This document shows, piece after piece, positions 41,273 through 51,299 of a DNA stretch of 64,000 nucleotides (positions within the stretch are counted from its first letter, which is position 1; each line of letters starts with the position of its first letter). Source of the DNA: SKPT01 sp040905445 (lineage in GTDB: Bacteria > Planctomycetota > Phycisphaerae > Phycisphaerales > Phycisphaeraceae); NCBI GenBank assembly GCA_040905445.1, contig JBBDRN010000020.1, forward strand, positions 186,001 to 250,000, read 5' to 3'. The position numbers were made by a program, and so were the translations under genes. The notes below the pieces were generated by a model that worked only from the letters and a program-made list of their open reading frames with translations, had not been told where the DNA came from and made no database searches.

Positions 41273-42187
41273 TTATGTTCGACGGGGCCGCCGGTTCATC
41301 AACAATCTCATGAGGAAGCCCCATAGAGCGCCGCCGGCAGCCCACAGAGGGATCATCAATGGGACCAGCCAAAGCAGTACCCAGTCGCCCTCCGAAACCG
41401 CACGTGTCATCACGATCGCAGAAAACAGCAGCCACATGAGCCCACCCCAGCCGATCATGCCCAGCCGGAGCCAAGGAATCCGCGCTGCCGATAACAACGG
41501 CCTATCTGCCGTCACTGCGAGCCGTCGCCGTTCGAATGCGAGCCATCTCGGTCGGAGGATCCGGCTCGGCAGATACCACACGGGCAGGGTGATCGCCAGG
41601 ATCAGCAACGACCAGATATTCCACAGGCATGGGATGATACGCATGGCGAAAAATCCGCAGGCGGATGGCTTGAGCGAGGCCGTCTGCTGATTCACCGCGA
41701 AGGGGCGAAGCAGGCGAAGGGCGCGAAGCGAAGAAAACGCAAACGGGGTCGGCATCGCAACCCTTTCTCCAAGCTTGTTTGACCTTCGCAACTTCGCAGC
41801 CTTCGCGCCTTCGCGGTGAGAACGTAGCCCTTTGAACGCTTGCCCCCCCGCCTGCGTTTTTTCTGCGCTGCGTATGATGCCGTTACAGAAAGGACAGACC
41901 AACCCGAACCAGTGGCCGAACCCGGCTCGCTTCGACCACCGCCGGCCGTCAATCAGGGTGTTGCAGTTCGGACATGGGACGTACGTCCGGTCACCAAGCG
42001 GAGCATCGCACGATCGACAGACGAGCACAACCCGTGGCTGGCGCTGGCCTAGCAGCAGCTCATTCACCACCAAGCCCGGGTTGAGCAGCCAGTGGAGCAC
42101 CAGCGGATGCCGCCAATCCCAGGATGTGAACTCGTGGCCACCACATCGTGAGCAGGTCATGCGGGGATGTGCTTTGGAAGCATCCAT
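41273..42187 (-). CDS. Zinc-ribbon membrane protein carrying an 80-residue in-frame insertion
   Basis: 304 residues. Four CxxC pairs (residues 12/15, 57/60, 72/75, 98/101) form two zinc ribbons. The C-terminal part has three membrane helices (IPCLWNIWSLLILAITLPVW, GMIGWGGLMWLLFSAIVM, VLLWLVPLMIPLWAAGGALW). Between them, residues about 105-184 are encoded by an inverted-repeat element flanked by a 5-bp duplication. The insert is 240 bp including one duplication, exactly 80 codons without a stop. Without it, the sequence would read CPFCNGIIPCLWNIW, a natural join. Function unknown. TACAAT/TTGGCA in front of ATG 42187 makes the mRNA leaderless. Confidence 0.75.
   Translation of the reverse strand: MDASKAHPRMTCSRCGGHEFTSWDWRHPLVLHWLLNPGLVVNELLLGQRQPRVVLVCRSCDAPLGDRTYVPCPNCNTLIDGRRWSKRAGFGHWFGLVCPFCNGIIRSAEKTQAGGQAFKGLRSHREGAKAAKLRRSNKLGERVAMPTPFAFSSLRALRLLRPFAVNQQTASLKPSACGFFAMRIIPCLWNIWSLLILAITLPVWYLPSRILRPRWLAFERRRLAVTADRPLLSAARIPWLRLGMIGWGGLMWLLFSAIVMTRAVSEGDWVLLWLVPLMIPLWAAGGALWGFLMRLLMNRRPRRT
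41639..41873. mobile_element. MITE-like inverted-repeat element inside a coding sequence
   Basis: 235 bp with imperfect terminal inverted repeats of about 26 bases (ACGCATGGCGAAAAATCCGC on the left, the complement of ACGCAGCGCAGAAAAAACGC on the right). It is flanked on both sides by the direct repeat ATGAT (41634-41638 and 41874-41878). It has no gene of its own. Its centre holds the CGCGAAG-type palindrome seen in several intergenic gaps (left arm CACCGCGAAGGGGCGAAGCA, right arm ending CTTCGCGGTG). Small size, terminal repeats and target duplication are what a non-autonomous transposable element shows. Confidence 0.8.
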
Positions 42188-42194
42188 TGCCCCG

Positions 42195-42222
42195 ATTGTA
42201 GTTACCGATGCTTGGATGCCAA
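42195..42222 (-). promoter_or_regulatory. Promoter of the zinc-ribbon gene
   Basis: On the minus strand, TTGGCA (42217-42222) and TACAAT (42195-42200) are spaced by 16. The predicted start of transcription is 1-2 bases before the ATG at 42187, so the mRNA has essentially no leader. Confidence 0.6.
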
Positions 42223-42290
42223 CAGTTTCGTGGTGAGGCTCTGCCATGGCACGCGGACGCAAGATCAGAGCGGGTTGCGCCGCGGGCCTG

Positions 42291-42410
42291 GTCGGAGCGA
42301 GTCCGCGAGCGAAGGCCACGAACGCGCCGATCCGCGCCGCGTGGGCGCGGCGTCTAAACGTAGCGCCTCCGCGCCCTCTGCGCTCTTCGCGGCCTCTGCG
42401 AGAACTTCCC
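42291..42410. repeat. Inverted copy of the 41161 element plus a GCGAAG-class half palindrome
   Basis: The first 70 bases (GAGCGAGTCCGCGAGCGAAG, then CCACGAACGCGCC) repeat the element at 41161-41230 in the opposite orientation with few changes. The next 45 bases are one arm of a CTCTGCGCTCTTCGCGGCCT type repeat whose partner arm is absent. The block ends about 12 bases before the glyA stop. Confidence 0.65.
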
Positions 42411-42422
42411 CGACCGCCGCGC

Positions 42423-43709
42423 TCAGTGCGGCATCGGGTACTGCTTGCAGAAGTCCACGATCTCGCCGCGCACCTCGTCGGTGATCTTCTCATCGCCGCC
42501 GGCCGCCAGCACGCGGTCGATCCACTCGCCGACCTGGGCAAGCTGCGCCTCCTTGAGCCCGCGCGTGGTCAGCGCCGGCGTCCCCAGCCGCAGACCCGAG
42601 GTAACCTTCGGCGGCCGCGGATCGTTCGGGATGCCGTTCTTGTTGGCGATGATCCCCGCCGCCTCCAGCCACTTCTCCGCGTCGGCGCCGGTCAGCTCCG
42701 CGTCGCGCGGGCGCAGATCCACCAGCATCAGGTGGTTGTCCGTGCCGCCGCTGACCAGCCGATAGCCCTTCTCCGTCAGCGCGTCGGCCAGGGCCCCGGC
42801 GTTGGCGACGACCTGGCGGGCGTAGTCCTTGAAATCGGGCTTGAGCGCCTCGCCGAAGGCGATCGCCTTGGCAGCGATCACGTGCATGAGTGGGCCGCCC
42901 TGGCTGCCGGGGAAGACGCGGCGGTCGATGAACTTGGCGAGCTCGGCGTCGTTGGTAAGGATCAGCCCGCCGCGCGGCCCGCGCAGCGTCTTGTGCGTCG
43001 TCGTCGTCACGACATGGGCATGCGGGAACGGCGACGGGTGCGCGCCCGCCACGATCAGCCCCGCGATGTGGGCCACGTCGGCGAGTAGGTAGGCGCCCAC
43101 CTCGTCGGCGATGGTGCGGAACCTGGCGAAATCGATCTGCCGCGGGTAGGCCGAGTAGCCGCAGATGATGACTTTGGGCTTGTGCTTCTGGGCCTGGGCG
43201 CGGACGTGGTCGTAGTCGATCGTCTCGGTCTTCTCGTCGAGGCGGTAGTCCACGACGTTGTAGAAGTGGCCGGAGAAGTTGACCTTCAGGCCGTGGGAGA
43301 GGTGGCCGCCCGAGGCGATGGGCAGGCTGAGGACCGTCTCGCCCGGCTTGAGCAGGGCCATGAAGGCGGCGATGTTGGCGTTGGCGCCCGAGTGGGGCTG
43401 GACGTTGGCGTACGCGCAGCCGAAGAGCTGCTTGGCGCGGTCGATGGCGATCTTCTCGATCTCGTCGTGGAACCGGCAGCCGCCGTAGTAGCGGGCGCCC
43501 GGGTAGCCCTCGGCGTACTTGTTGGTCAGCACGGTGCCCATGGCGGCCATGACGGCGGGGCTGGTGTGGTTCTCGCTGGCGATCAGCTCCAGCGTCGACT
43601 CCTGGCGCTGTTGCTCAGCGCCGATCATGCGCCAGACCTCGGGATCCAGCTCGGTGATGGCCGGATCGGGCCCGGCGGTGGGGATCTGCGTCTCTGTGTC
43701 GGTGCTCAT
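42423..43709 (-). CDS. glyA: Serine hydroxymethyltransferase
   Basis: 428 residues. The PLP enzyme interconverts serine and glycine with tetrahydrofolate and feeds one-carbon metabolism. Conserved parts are LELIASENHTSPAV near 38, NKYAEGYPGARYYGGC near 60, NVQPHSGANANIAAF near 97, DVAHIAGLIVAGAHPSPFPHA near 205 and the PLP lysine in TTTTHKTLRGPRGG near 235. ATG at 43707-43709 gives a usual length; GGAG lies 10 bases upstream. Confidence 0.97.
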   Translation of the reverse strand: MSTDTETQIPTAGPDPAITELDPEVWRMIGAEQQRQESTLELIASENHTSPAVMAAMGTVLTNKYAEGYPGARYYGGCRFHDEIEKIAIDRAKQLFGCAYANVQPHSGANANIAAFMALLKPGETVLSLPIASGGHLSHGLKVNFSGHFYNVVDYRLDEKTETIDYDHVRAQAQKHKPKVIICGYSAYPRQIDFARFRTIADEVGAYLLADVAHIAGLIVAGAHPSPFPHAHVVTTTTHKTLRGPRGGLILTNDAELAKFIDRRVFPGSQGGPLMHVIAAKAIAFGEALKPDFKDYARQVVANAGALADALTEKGYRLVSGGTDNHLMLVDLRPRDAELTGADAEKWLEAAGIIANKNGIPNDPRPPKVTSGLRLGTPALTTRGLKEAQLAQVGEWIDRVLAAGGDEKITDEVRGEIVDFCKQYPMPH

Positions 43710-43749
43710 GGGGGAGTGACTCCGTCTTGCTCCTTGCGGCAAGGGAGGC

Positions 43750-43778
43750 ATCCTAGCCGCCGGACCCGCCACGGGCAA
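43750..43778 (-). promoter_or_regulatory. Promoter of glyA
   Basis: On the minus strand, TTGCCC (43773-43778) and TAGGAT (43750-43755) are separated by 17 bases, giving a leader of about 38 bases before the glyA ATG. A GC-rich hairpin (CCGCCCG/CGGGCGG) just upstream may terminate transcription from the propeller-protein gene. Confidence 0.55.
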
Positions 43779-43832
43779 AGGCGCCCGCCCGATCCAGACG
43801 GGCGGAATTTTGCGTAACCATCTTTTAGTAAA

Positions 43833-46800
43833 TTATTTATGTTGGATACTCCCCTCCTGAGCCAGAGGGAGGGGGGCCCCGCCACCTTCCGCGGCGGAAA
43901 GTGGTGGGGCAGGGTCGGCGGGGGGCTCATCCGCGGCCTCCGTCGGCTCGTCCGCCGGCTCATCCACCGGCTCATCGTCCGCCTCCGGAGCCGGATCGGC
44001 CGCGACGACCGCGGTGCGGTCGCCGTAGCTCAGCACCACCGCGCCGTCGACGGCGAGACTCCGCTCGACGCTCAGCGGCTCTGGCAGGGGGTCCAGCTCA
44101 TGCTCGGCGAGCAGCCCGCCGCCCCGGCGGTGGAGGACGTAGATCCGGTGGTGGCCCGAGCCGTCGAAGCCGACCTGGCCTTCAAGAATCTGGCGATCGA
44201 GGCGATCGAGGCGCTCGATGTCCTCCTGCCGGATCACGCCGCGATCGAGGAGCACCTGCTGCTCGTCGCTGCCCTGCTCGCTGATCACGAGCACGTGGTC
44301 ACGCGTCACGAGCTGGTGGACGAAGCGCTCGGCCTCGGGCAGATCGATCGCGTCCCGCCAGACCTGCTTGCCGCGAGCGTCGAGGGCGAGGACCTGCTCG
44401 TGGGTGCGGATGTGCCAGAGGCCCTGAGCAGCGGTGACCTGGAAGTCGCCGGGCCGGCGGCCCTGCGTGGCGGTGAGGCGCTGGACGACGTCGCCGGTCT
44501 CGACCTCGATGACCAAGGCCCGGCCGTCCAGGTCGCGAATGATGAGCAGGTTGTCGTCGGCCCAGGCCTCGTCGGTCAGCGCCGGACCGGCGACGTCCAG
44601 CCGCCACGCGACCTGCCCGCTCTGCGCGCGATAGGCGGTAATCTGCTGTTCGGCGGCGGTGACGATGAGGCCCGGGCCGGCGAAGCCGATCCACTGCGCG
44701 GGTTCGGCGGCTTCGAGGGGCCCGGCGAGCGGCTCGCCGGTCGATTCGTCGAGCAGGAGCACGACCGCCGCCGCCGCGTCGTCCGTCCCGGTGACGCCGG
44801 CGATGGCGAAAGCCTGTCCACCCGCGGCGACGGCGACGACCTGATCGAGGTCTGCGAGGCGTGACCAGAGGACCTGCCCGGTGGCGCGGTCGACGCCGAC
44901 GACCTGCCCGTCGGCGTCGGCGAGGACGATGGCGGCCGCGCCGGCATGCACGTGGGGGCCGGCCTGCCCAGGCCGCTGACTCTCGCGCACGAGCACGTTG
45001 TTGGCTTCGACCAGCTCCAGGAAGCGCCGCTGCTGCTCGCGCCGCGCGGCCTTGCGGTCTTCGAGGCTGTCGGCCCCCCCCATCGCCCGGCGGACGTCGA
45101 TCGTCGGCCAAGGGGATTCGCCGGTCTCGGCGTCGAATGCCGCCAGCCGGCGGTCCGCCGGCGACCAGAGCAGGAGCTGCCCCGCGCCGGCGGCGAGCAG
45201 GCGCGGCTCGGCCATGTCCAACTCCGCCTCCCAAGCCTGTTCGCGGTCCGGGCCGGCATGAAGTCGGAGCCAGCCGTCGCCGGCAAGCAGGAACTGGTCC
45301 GCCGGCAGGGCGGCCCCTTCGTGACCCGGGACAGGGCGGCCGGCCATTGACTGGACTTCGTCGAGCGGCAGGCCGAGGCGCGGCAGGCCGGTCGCGGCCG
45401 TCGCACGCTGCCCGGAAAGCTCCGTCAGCCACGCGTCGATGGTCACCGGCTGCCCGTCGCGCTCGGGCTCGAGCTCGGGCTCGGCCTGGCGCACCTGCCG
45501 CAGCCAAGCGGCGGCGAGCTCCAGCCGGCCCTGATGCTCGTGCAGCTCGGCGAGACGGCCAGCGGCGGCGGCGCGGTCGCCACGGTGCCGGGCCTGGTCG
45601 TAGGCAAGCCTGAGCTGGCGTGCCGCCTCGGCCGGTTGCTGCTCCGTGGCCAAGGCGCCGGCGGCCGCGAGACGGGCGCGCGGTGCGACCATCGCCTCGG
45701 GGAACCGGTCGGCGAGGCGGATGAGCGCCTGCGCGCCGGGGTCGCCGGCGGGAGTGGCAGGAGTGGTGGGGGTGGTCAGTTCATCGAAGCGCTGCCGGGC
45801 GAGGCGGTCGTACTTGTCATAGATGGTGGGCCCGAGGCGGGCGACCAGCCGCGCCAGCCGCCGGCGGGCCTCCAGCCCCGCCTGCCGGGCGACGAGCGGC
45901 TGCTCGTAGAGCTGCTGAGCGAGGGTGGGCTCGCCCAGCACCGCCTGGAGGTGATCGACCGCCCGCGCCGCCTGGCCCGCGTGTTCGAGGAAGCGCGACA
46001 CCGCCAGGTGGTAGGCCACCTCCTGTCCGGGGCCGGCGGTGACGGTGGCGATGCGGTCGAAGAGGCCCTGTCGCGTGGGCGTGTCCAGGCCCGTGCCGTC
46101 GCGGGCGAGCTCGAGCAGGTGATCGAAGAGCTGGCGCTGCCGGGCGGGGTCGCGATCGGCGGCGGGGGGGCGCACGAGGGCGGCCAGGGCGTGGTCGGCG
46201 CCTTCGAGGACGGCCTCGCCGCGGCTGGCGCGCCGCGCGAGCTCCGCCAGGGCGAGCCCGGGCCGGGTGTCGTGCCGGGCGTCGTCGATCTGGCGGCGCA
46301 GGTCGGCGTAGGCGCGGTCCCAGCTCAGGTAGCTGCGGAGCGTCTGGGCCGTGGCGGCCACGGCCTGCCCGTCGAGGAGGGTCACGTTGGCCGGCTCGTC
46401 GAGGCGGATGCGTCCGGTGACCTGTCCGCTGTCCATGTCGAGGAAGAGGATGGCGTCCTCGACCGGCAGGGCGAGGCGGCGTGCACTGACGGCGGGCTCG
46501 CCGGCGACGTCGCGCCGGGTGCGCGGCAGCTCGACGGACCACCGCGGATCGAGCGTCGCGCCCGCGAGGCGGCGGACGGTCGAGCCGATCACCAGCACGT
46601 CGTCGCCGGCGGGAAGGACGCGTTCGGCGTCGCGGAAGGCGTCCGACGGCTCGATGACCCGCGACTGCCCGGTGGCGGCGTCGAGGAGCGTGACGGACCC
46701 CTGACCCGTGTCGCCGAGGCCCGGGACGAGCAGCCCGGCGTCGACGAGGATCGGCGGCATGTCCACGGCCGGCGGGCTGGCGACGCGCGGGCGGCGGCGC

Positions 46801-48284
46801 AGGTCGTCGAGCTCACGCTCGAAGACGCGCGTCCAGAGGACGGTGCCCCGGCGCTGGTCGAGGGCGGAGACGACGGCGAGGTTGTCGGAGACATACAGCC
46901 GGCCGTTGGCCTGGCTCATGCGCGGCGGGGGGGCGGGCTCGTGGCGTACGCCGCTGGCGGTCGAGGCGATGTGGCGTTGCCAGAGCAGGGAGCCGTCGCC
47001 GACGTCGATGGCGACGACGAAGGTGTCGGTGAGGCCGGAGTTCTGACTGCGTCGGACGAGGGCGAAGACGCGCTCGCTGCCGGCGATGACGCGGCCGACG
47101 AACTCGCCGCGGCGGAGCGTGGCGGCGAGCTCGCCGGGCTGGCGAGTCCAGCGGGGCTGTCCGGTGTCGCGATCGAGGCTGACGATGGCGGTGGCGGGGG
47201 TCACGTCGTGCCAGGGGCCGAGGTGGGCGGTGCCCTGGCCGACGACGGCGTAGACGGCGTCGCGACCGACGAGGACGGTGGCCGGCTGCTGGACGCCGGG
47301 CGTGACGCGGCGAAAGACGGCGACCGCCTCGCCGGCCTGCTCCGGCTGGTCGGGCTTGAAGCGGTAGGTCCAGACGGTCCAGCCGGCGCTGCGGTCGAGG
47401 GCGCGGATGCGCTCGCCCTCGTTGACGAACAGCCATCGGCCGTCGGCCACGGGGAGGACGGGCAGCTTGCCCGGCGACTGGCCGACCTGGACGCGCAGGG
47501 CCATGTTGTCGCGCTCCACCTCGTCGAGATCGGCGTGCCAGAGCGGCTGCTCCATCGACTCGGGCAGCTCGCCGACGTCCGGGAGGTGGAGCACCCCGCG
47601 GTCCGGGGCGTAGGGCGGGTCGAGCTGGCGGGCGAGACGGTCGAGCGACGCGAGCTCGGCGTCGCCGTCCAAGGCCGCGAGCGCCCGGCGGTGATCGGCG
47701 GCGCGGCTGGTATCGCCCGCGAGCAGGCCGGCGACGGCGTGCAGGTTGTGGTAGGCGGCCGCGCGGCCGGGCAGGTCGGGGTGGTCGGCGAGCTCGTCAA
47801 GGACGGACGCCGCGGAGCGGCCGTCGGCGCGTTCGAGGTAGTAGCCGGCCAGCGCGAGGCCCGCTTCGAGCCCGGTGCGGGTCAGGCTGTAGCGGGCGAC
47901 GATCTGCTCGAGGGCGGCGCCGACGGGCTGGGGCTCGAGGGCGCGGCGGAACTGCCGCTGGGCGGGCACCTCGTGCAACTGGCGGTAGGCGTCGAGCAGC
48001 GGCTCGTCGTCGAGGAGCAGGCGGCGGGCGCGGCGGAGGGCGTCTTCGTGCACGCCGGTGTGCGTCGGCATGAGGCGGTCGGGGTAGCGCTCGATCAGCC
48101 GCTGGAGGCGCGCCGCGGCGTCGGTGAGCCGGTCGGCGTCACGCAGGTCGCGGGCCTCGTCGAGCAGGTCCTGCGCGGCGGGCGAGTCGGCGAGATAGAC
48201 GGCAGCGGGAGCCTGTCCCGCGGCCGCCGCGAGCAGTACCGCCGCGACGCCGGCGAGGCAGGAGGTAAATGGCCTTCTCCACAT
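43833..48284 (-). CDS. Very large exported TPR-like / PQQ-propeller protein
   Basis: 1,483 residues. A signal peptide (CLAGVAAVLLAAAAGQAPAA) is followed by a helical, tetratricopeptide-like region (residues 35-230). Then come two sets of propeller blades, with IRALDRSAGWTVWTYR, VSLDRDTGQPRWTR and AIDVGDGSLLWQR, and later AAFDAETGESPWPT and VGVDRATGQVLWSR. A helical spacer lies at about residues 690-960. The C-terminus is a long Asp/Glu/Pro tail. No enzymatic motif is seen. It is probably a periplasmic or surface scaffold. ATG 48284 follows TAAAAT (48293-48298) by 8 bases, so the transcript is leaderless; GTG 48287 is also in frame. Confidence 0.78.
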   Translation of the reverse strand: MWRRPFTSCLAGVAAVLLAAAAGQAPAAVYLADSPAAQDLLDEARDLRDADRLTDAAARLQRLIERYPDRLMPTHTGVHEDALRRARRLLLDDEPLLDAYRQLHEVPAQRQFRRALEPQPVGAALEQIVARYSLTRTGLEAGLALAGYYLERADGRSAASVLDELADHPDLPGRAAAYHNLHAVAGLLAGDTSRAADHRRALAALDGDAELASLDRLARQLDPPYAPDRGVLHLPDVGELPESMEQPLWHADLDEVERDNMALRVQVGQSPGKLPVLPVADGRWLFVNEGERIRALDRSAGWTVWTYRFKPDQPEQAGEAVAVFRRVTPGVQQPATVLVGRDAVYAVVGQGTAHLGPWHDVTPATAIVSLDRDTGQPRWTRQPGELAATLRRGEFVGRVIAGSERVFALVRRSQNSGLTDTFVVAIDVGDGSLLWQRHIASTASGVRHEPAPPPRMSQANGRLYVSDNLAVVSALDQRRGTVLWTRVFERELDDLRRRPRVASPPAVDMPPILVDAGLLVPGLGDTGQGSVTLLDAATGQSRVIEPSDAFRDAERVLPAGDDVLVIGSTVRRLAGATLDPRWSVELPRTRRDVAGEPAVSARRLALPVEDAILFLDMDSGQVTGRIRLDEPANVTLLDGQAVAATAQTLRSYLSWDRAYADLRRQIDDARHDTRPGLALAELARRASRGEAVLEGADHALAALVRPPAADRDPARQRQLFDHLLELARDGTGLDTPTRQGLFDRIATVTAGPGQEVAYHLAVSRFLEHAGQAARAVDHLQAVLGEPTLAQQLYEQPLVARQAGLEARRRLARLVARLGPTIYDKYDRLARQRFDELTTPTTPATPAGDPGAQALIRLADRFPEAMVAPRARLAAAGALATEQQPAEAARQLRLAYDQARHRGDRAAAAGRLAELHEHQGRLELAAAWLRQVRQAEPELEPERDGQPVTIDAWLTELSGQRATAATGLPRLGLPLDEVQSMAGRPVPGHEGAALPADQFLLAGDGWLRLHAGPDREQAWEAELDMAEPRLLAAGAGQLLLWSPADRRLAAFDAETGESPWPTIDVRRAMGGADSLEDRKAARREQQRRFLELVEANNVLVRESQRPGQAGPHVHAGAAAIVLADADGQVVGVDRATGQVLWSRLADLDQVVAVAAGGQAFAIAGVTGTDDAAAAVVLLLDESTGEPLAGPLEAAEPAQWIGFAGPGLIVTAAEQQITAYRAQSGQVAWRLDVAGPALTDEAWADDNLLIIRDLDGRALVIEVETGDVVQRLTATQGRRPGDFQVTAAQGLWHIRTHEQVLALDARGKQVWRDAIDLPEAERFVHQLVTRDHVLVISEQGSDEQQVLLDRGVIRQEDIERLDRLDRQILEGQVGFDGSGHHRIYVLHRRGGGLLAEHELDPLPEPLSVERSLAVDGAVVLSYGDRTAVVAADPAPEADDEPVDEPADEPTEAADEPPADPAPPLSAAEGGGAPLPLAQEGSIQHK

Positions 48285-48467
48285 CACGATTCATTTTAGT
48301 CGGCGGCACACGATCCCGGGCCTGAAATTCTGCAAACGCCATCGGCCCCGGCGGAGCCGGGGCCGGGCGCGGCGGGGTGGAAACGGCCCCTGGGCGATCG
48401 TGCGCGGGTGTGTGGGGGCTTGAGTCGCGGACGGCCGCACGCCAACCCTGCTACGCTTACCGGCACC

Positions 48468-49403
48468 ATGTTCGATGAATTCACCATCGTCGGAATCGGG
48501 GAGGCCCTGTTCGATGTCTATCCCGGGGGCCAGCGCGTGGGCGGGGCGCCGCTGAACGTGGCGGTCATGGCGCACCAGCTTGCCGGGCCGCACGGCGGGC
48601 GCGGGGTGGTCGTGTCGCGCGTGGGGCAGGATCGGCTGGGCCAGCGGCTGATCGACGAGCTTCGCGGCCGAGGCGTGGTGACGGAGTACATCCAGACCGA
48701 CCCGGACCGCCCGACGGGGCGGGTGTTCATCGAGTTCGGCGCCGACGGCCAGCCGCGCTACGAGGTGGCGACGAACGTGGCGTGGGACGTGCTGAGCTAC
48801 GACTTTGACGGCGAGGACCTGGCGATGACCTGCGCGGCCGTGGCGTTCGGGACGCTGGCGCAGCGCGACGCGCAGGCGCGCAACAGCATTTACCGGTTCC
48901 TGGACACGGCGCGGCAGGCGGAGCGGCTGTTCGACGTGAACCTGCGCGAGCCGCTGCCGGACCACCGGACGATCCGCCGCTCGTGCGAGCGTGCGACGAT
49001 CCTCAAGCTCAACACCCAGGAGCTGGAGGTGGTGGCGCGGATGCTGGCGATCGAGAGGCCGGCCGCGGGCGGCGACGAGGACGCGGGGTGCGATGAGCTT
49101 GTGGCGGGGCTGCTGCGGATGTTCAAGTTCGAGCTGGTGGTGCTGACGCGCGGCGAGCGGGGGACGGTGATCTACGAGCGGGGTGGGGGCCGGTGCGAGG
49201 GAGCGGCGGCCCGCTTTGAGCCGGAGCAGGGGGCGACGCCGGTGGGGGCGGGCGACGCGTGCTCGGCGGCGGTGCTGGTGGGGCGTGTGCTGCAGTGGCC
49301 GACGCAGCGGATCGCGGACGTGGCGAACCGGGTGGGGGCATTGGTGGCGGCGCGGGCGGAGGCGACGCCGGAGCTTGAGGAACTGGCGACGGACGGGACG
49401 TAG
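48468..49403 (+). CDS. PfkB-family carbohydrate kinase
   Basis: 311 residues with the ribokinase fold: GIGEALFDVYPGGQRVGGAPLNVAV at the start (substrate-binding Gly-Gly), GQDRLGQRLIDELRGRGV near 56, DPDRPTGRVFIEF near 80, TRGERGT near 225 and the anion-hole motif GAGDACSAAVL near 258 with the catalytic Asp. The substrate is probably fructose or another sugar. The motif has Cys where most members have Ala-Phe. TACGCT at 48452-48457 lies 10 bases before ATG. Confidence 0.87.
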   Translation: MFDEFTIVGIGEALFDVYPGGQRVGGAPLNVAVMAHQLAGPHGGRGVVVSRVGQDRLGQRLIDELRGRGVVTEYIQTDPDRPTGRVFIEFGADGQPRYEVATNVAWDVLSYDFDGEDLAMTCAAVAFGTLAQRDAQARNSIYRFLDTARQAERLFDVNLREPLPDHRTIRRSCERATILKLNTQELEVVARMLAIERPAAGGDEDAGCDELVAGLLRMFKFELVVLTRGERGTVIYERGGGRCEGAAARFEPEQGATPVGAGDACSAAVLVGRVLQWPTQRIADVANRVGALVAARAEATPELEELATDGT

Positions 49404-49497
49404 GGGCTGCTGGCGCTTGCCGGCGTGCGTTTCCGCCCTTCGTTGTTCGGGGCATTTCTGCTAGAATGCGCCGTTCGTCGCCTTCAGGAGATCCCCC

Positions 49498-50571
<1,074 letters not shown>

Positions 50572-50579
50572 CTCCCGCA

Positions 50580-51049
50580 AGGGGCGACCAGCCTGTCGCC
50601 ACGGGTGAAGCGGTTGGCCAGCCGCGGCAAGCTTCACCCGTGGGGGCGGAGGCAACTCCCGCTGCCCCTGCCGGGGCAGGAGGATTCCCTGTCGCCGCGT
50701 TCCACGGGTTCCGCTGCGCTCCACCCGTGGCTACAACCCGCAGCCCCTGCGGGGCTGAAGTTTGGTGTGGGAGATTGCGATCGCGGCGCGGCGTCGGCGT
50801 CCGGCCCCGAAAATTCAATAACCGCGAAGCAGCGAAGAACGCGGAGGGCGCGAAGGGGTTGTGATTTGCGTAACCCTGTTTCTTCGCGCCCTTCGCCTGC
50901 TTCGCTTCTTCGCGGTTCAAATGATGAGTTCGTTCCCTGCCTGCACCCGTGGCGACAACCCGCAGCCCCTGCGGGGCTGAAGTCGGGCGCCGGCGATTGC
51001 GATTGTGTCGCGGGGTTGGCGTCAGGCTCCGGAAGTCCCGGATGAGGCT
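50580..51049. repeat. Composite repeat block between asd and the structured RNA gene
   Basis: The gap contains an inverted repeat with CCACGGGTGAAGC / GCTTCACCCGTGG (50598-50642). It also has a first CGTGGCTACAACCCGCAGCC unit with its CCTGCGGGGCTGAAG (about 50725-50760), a complete CGCGAAG palindrome (50820-50918) and a second copy of the CCCGCAGCCCCTGCGGGGCTGAAG unit (about 50955-50985). The tail motif TCCCGGATGAGGCTAAAAAA at 51037 ends the block. The order is the reverse complement of the block at 39990-40302. No gene is visible. Confidence 0.7.
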
Positions 51050-51090
51050 AAAAAAAGGCGGGCCACAGGTCCTCCATGACCTGCGGCCCG
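51050..51090 (-). terminator. Orphan intrinsic terminator on the minus strand
   Basis: A 13-base stem with one mismatch (CGGGCCGCAGGTC against GACCTGTGGCCCG) and a 6-base loop is followed on the minus strand by TTTTTTT. No minus-strand gene ends here, so it may close an unrecognised small RNA starting near TACACT (about 51130), or be a relic of a repeat. A second hairpin (GGCCCG/CGGGCC) lies just upstream. Confidence 0.6.
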
Positions 51091-51265
51091 TGTCCTGTTG
51101 GCCCGGAAGTCGGGCCTGCCTCGGCGCGTGTGAGTGTAGGGCGACGACGGGTTCATGATGGCGCGCGTGCGACGATTTGCGGTCGGCCCCGGCGCTCGCG
51201 CCGCGTTGCCCGGAGGGACGGAAGGGGAGCGGGTCCGGTGGTTGGTGTGGGGGTTGGAATTGTGC

Positions 51266-51293
51266 TGGACGCGGGCGGGGCATCGAATATAAT
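51266..51293 (+). promoter_or_regulatory. Promoter of the structured RNA
   Basis: A perfect TATAAT (51288-51293) is preceded at 16 bases by TGGACG (51266-51271). It is the only perfect -10 consensus I noticed in the window, which suits a strongly transcribed RNA gene. Predicted start is about 51300. Confidence 0.65.
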
Positions 51294-51299
51294 CGGGCC

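Noticed and set aside
45534..48299. A 921-codon open frame opposite the large propeller protein
   Set aside because: Low-complexity Gly/Val/Glu translation, while the minus strand has a signal peptide and clear propeller blades.
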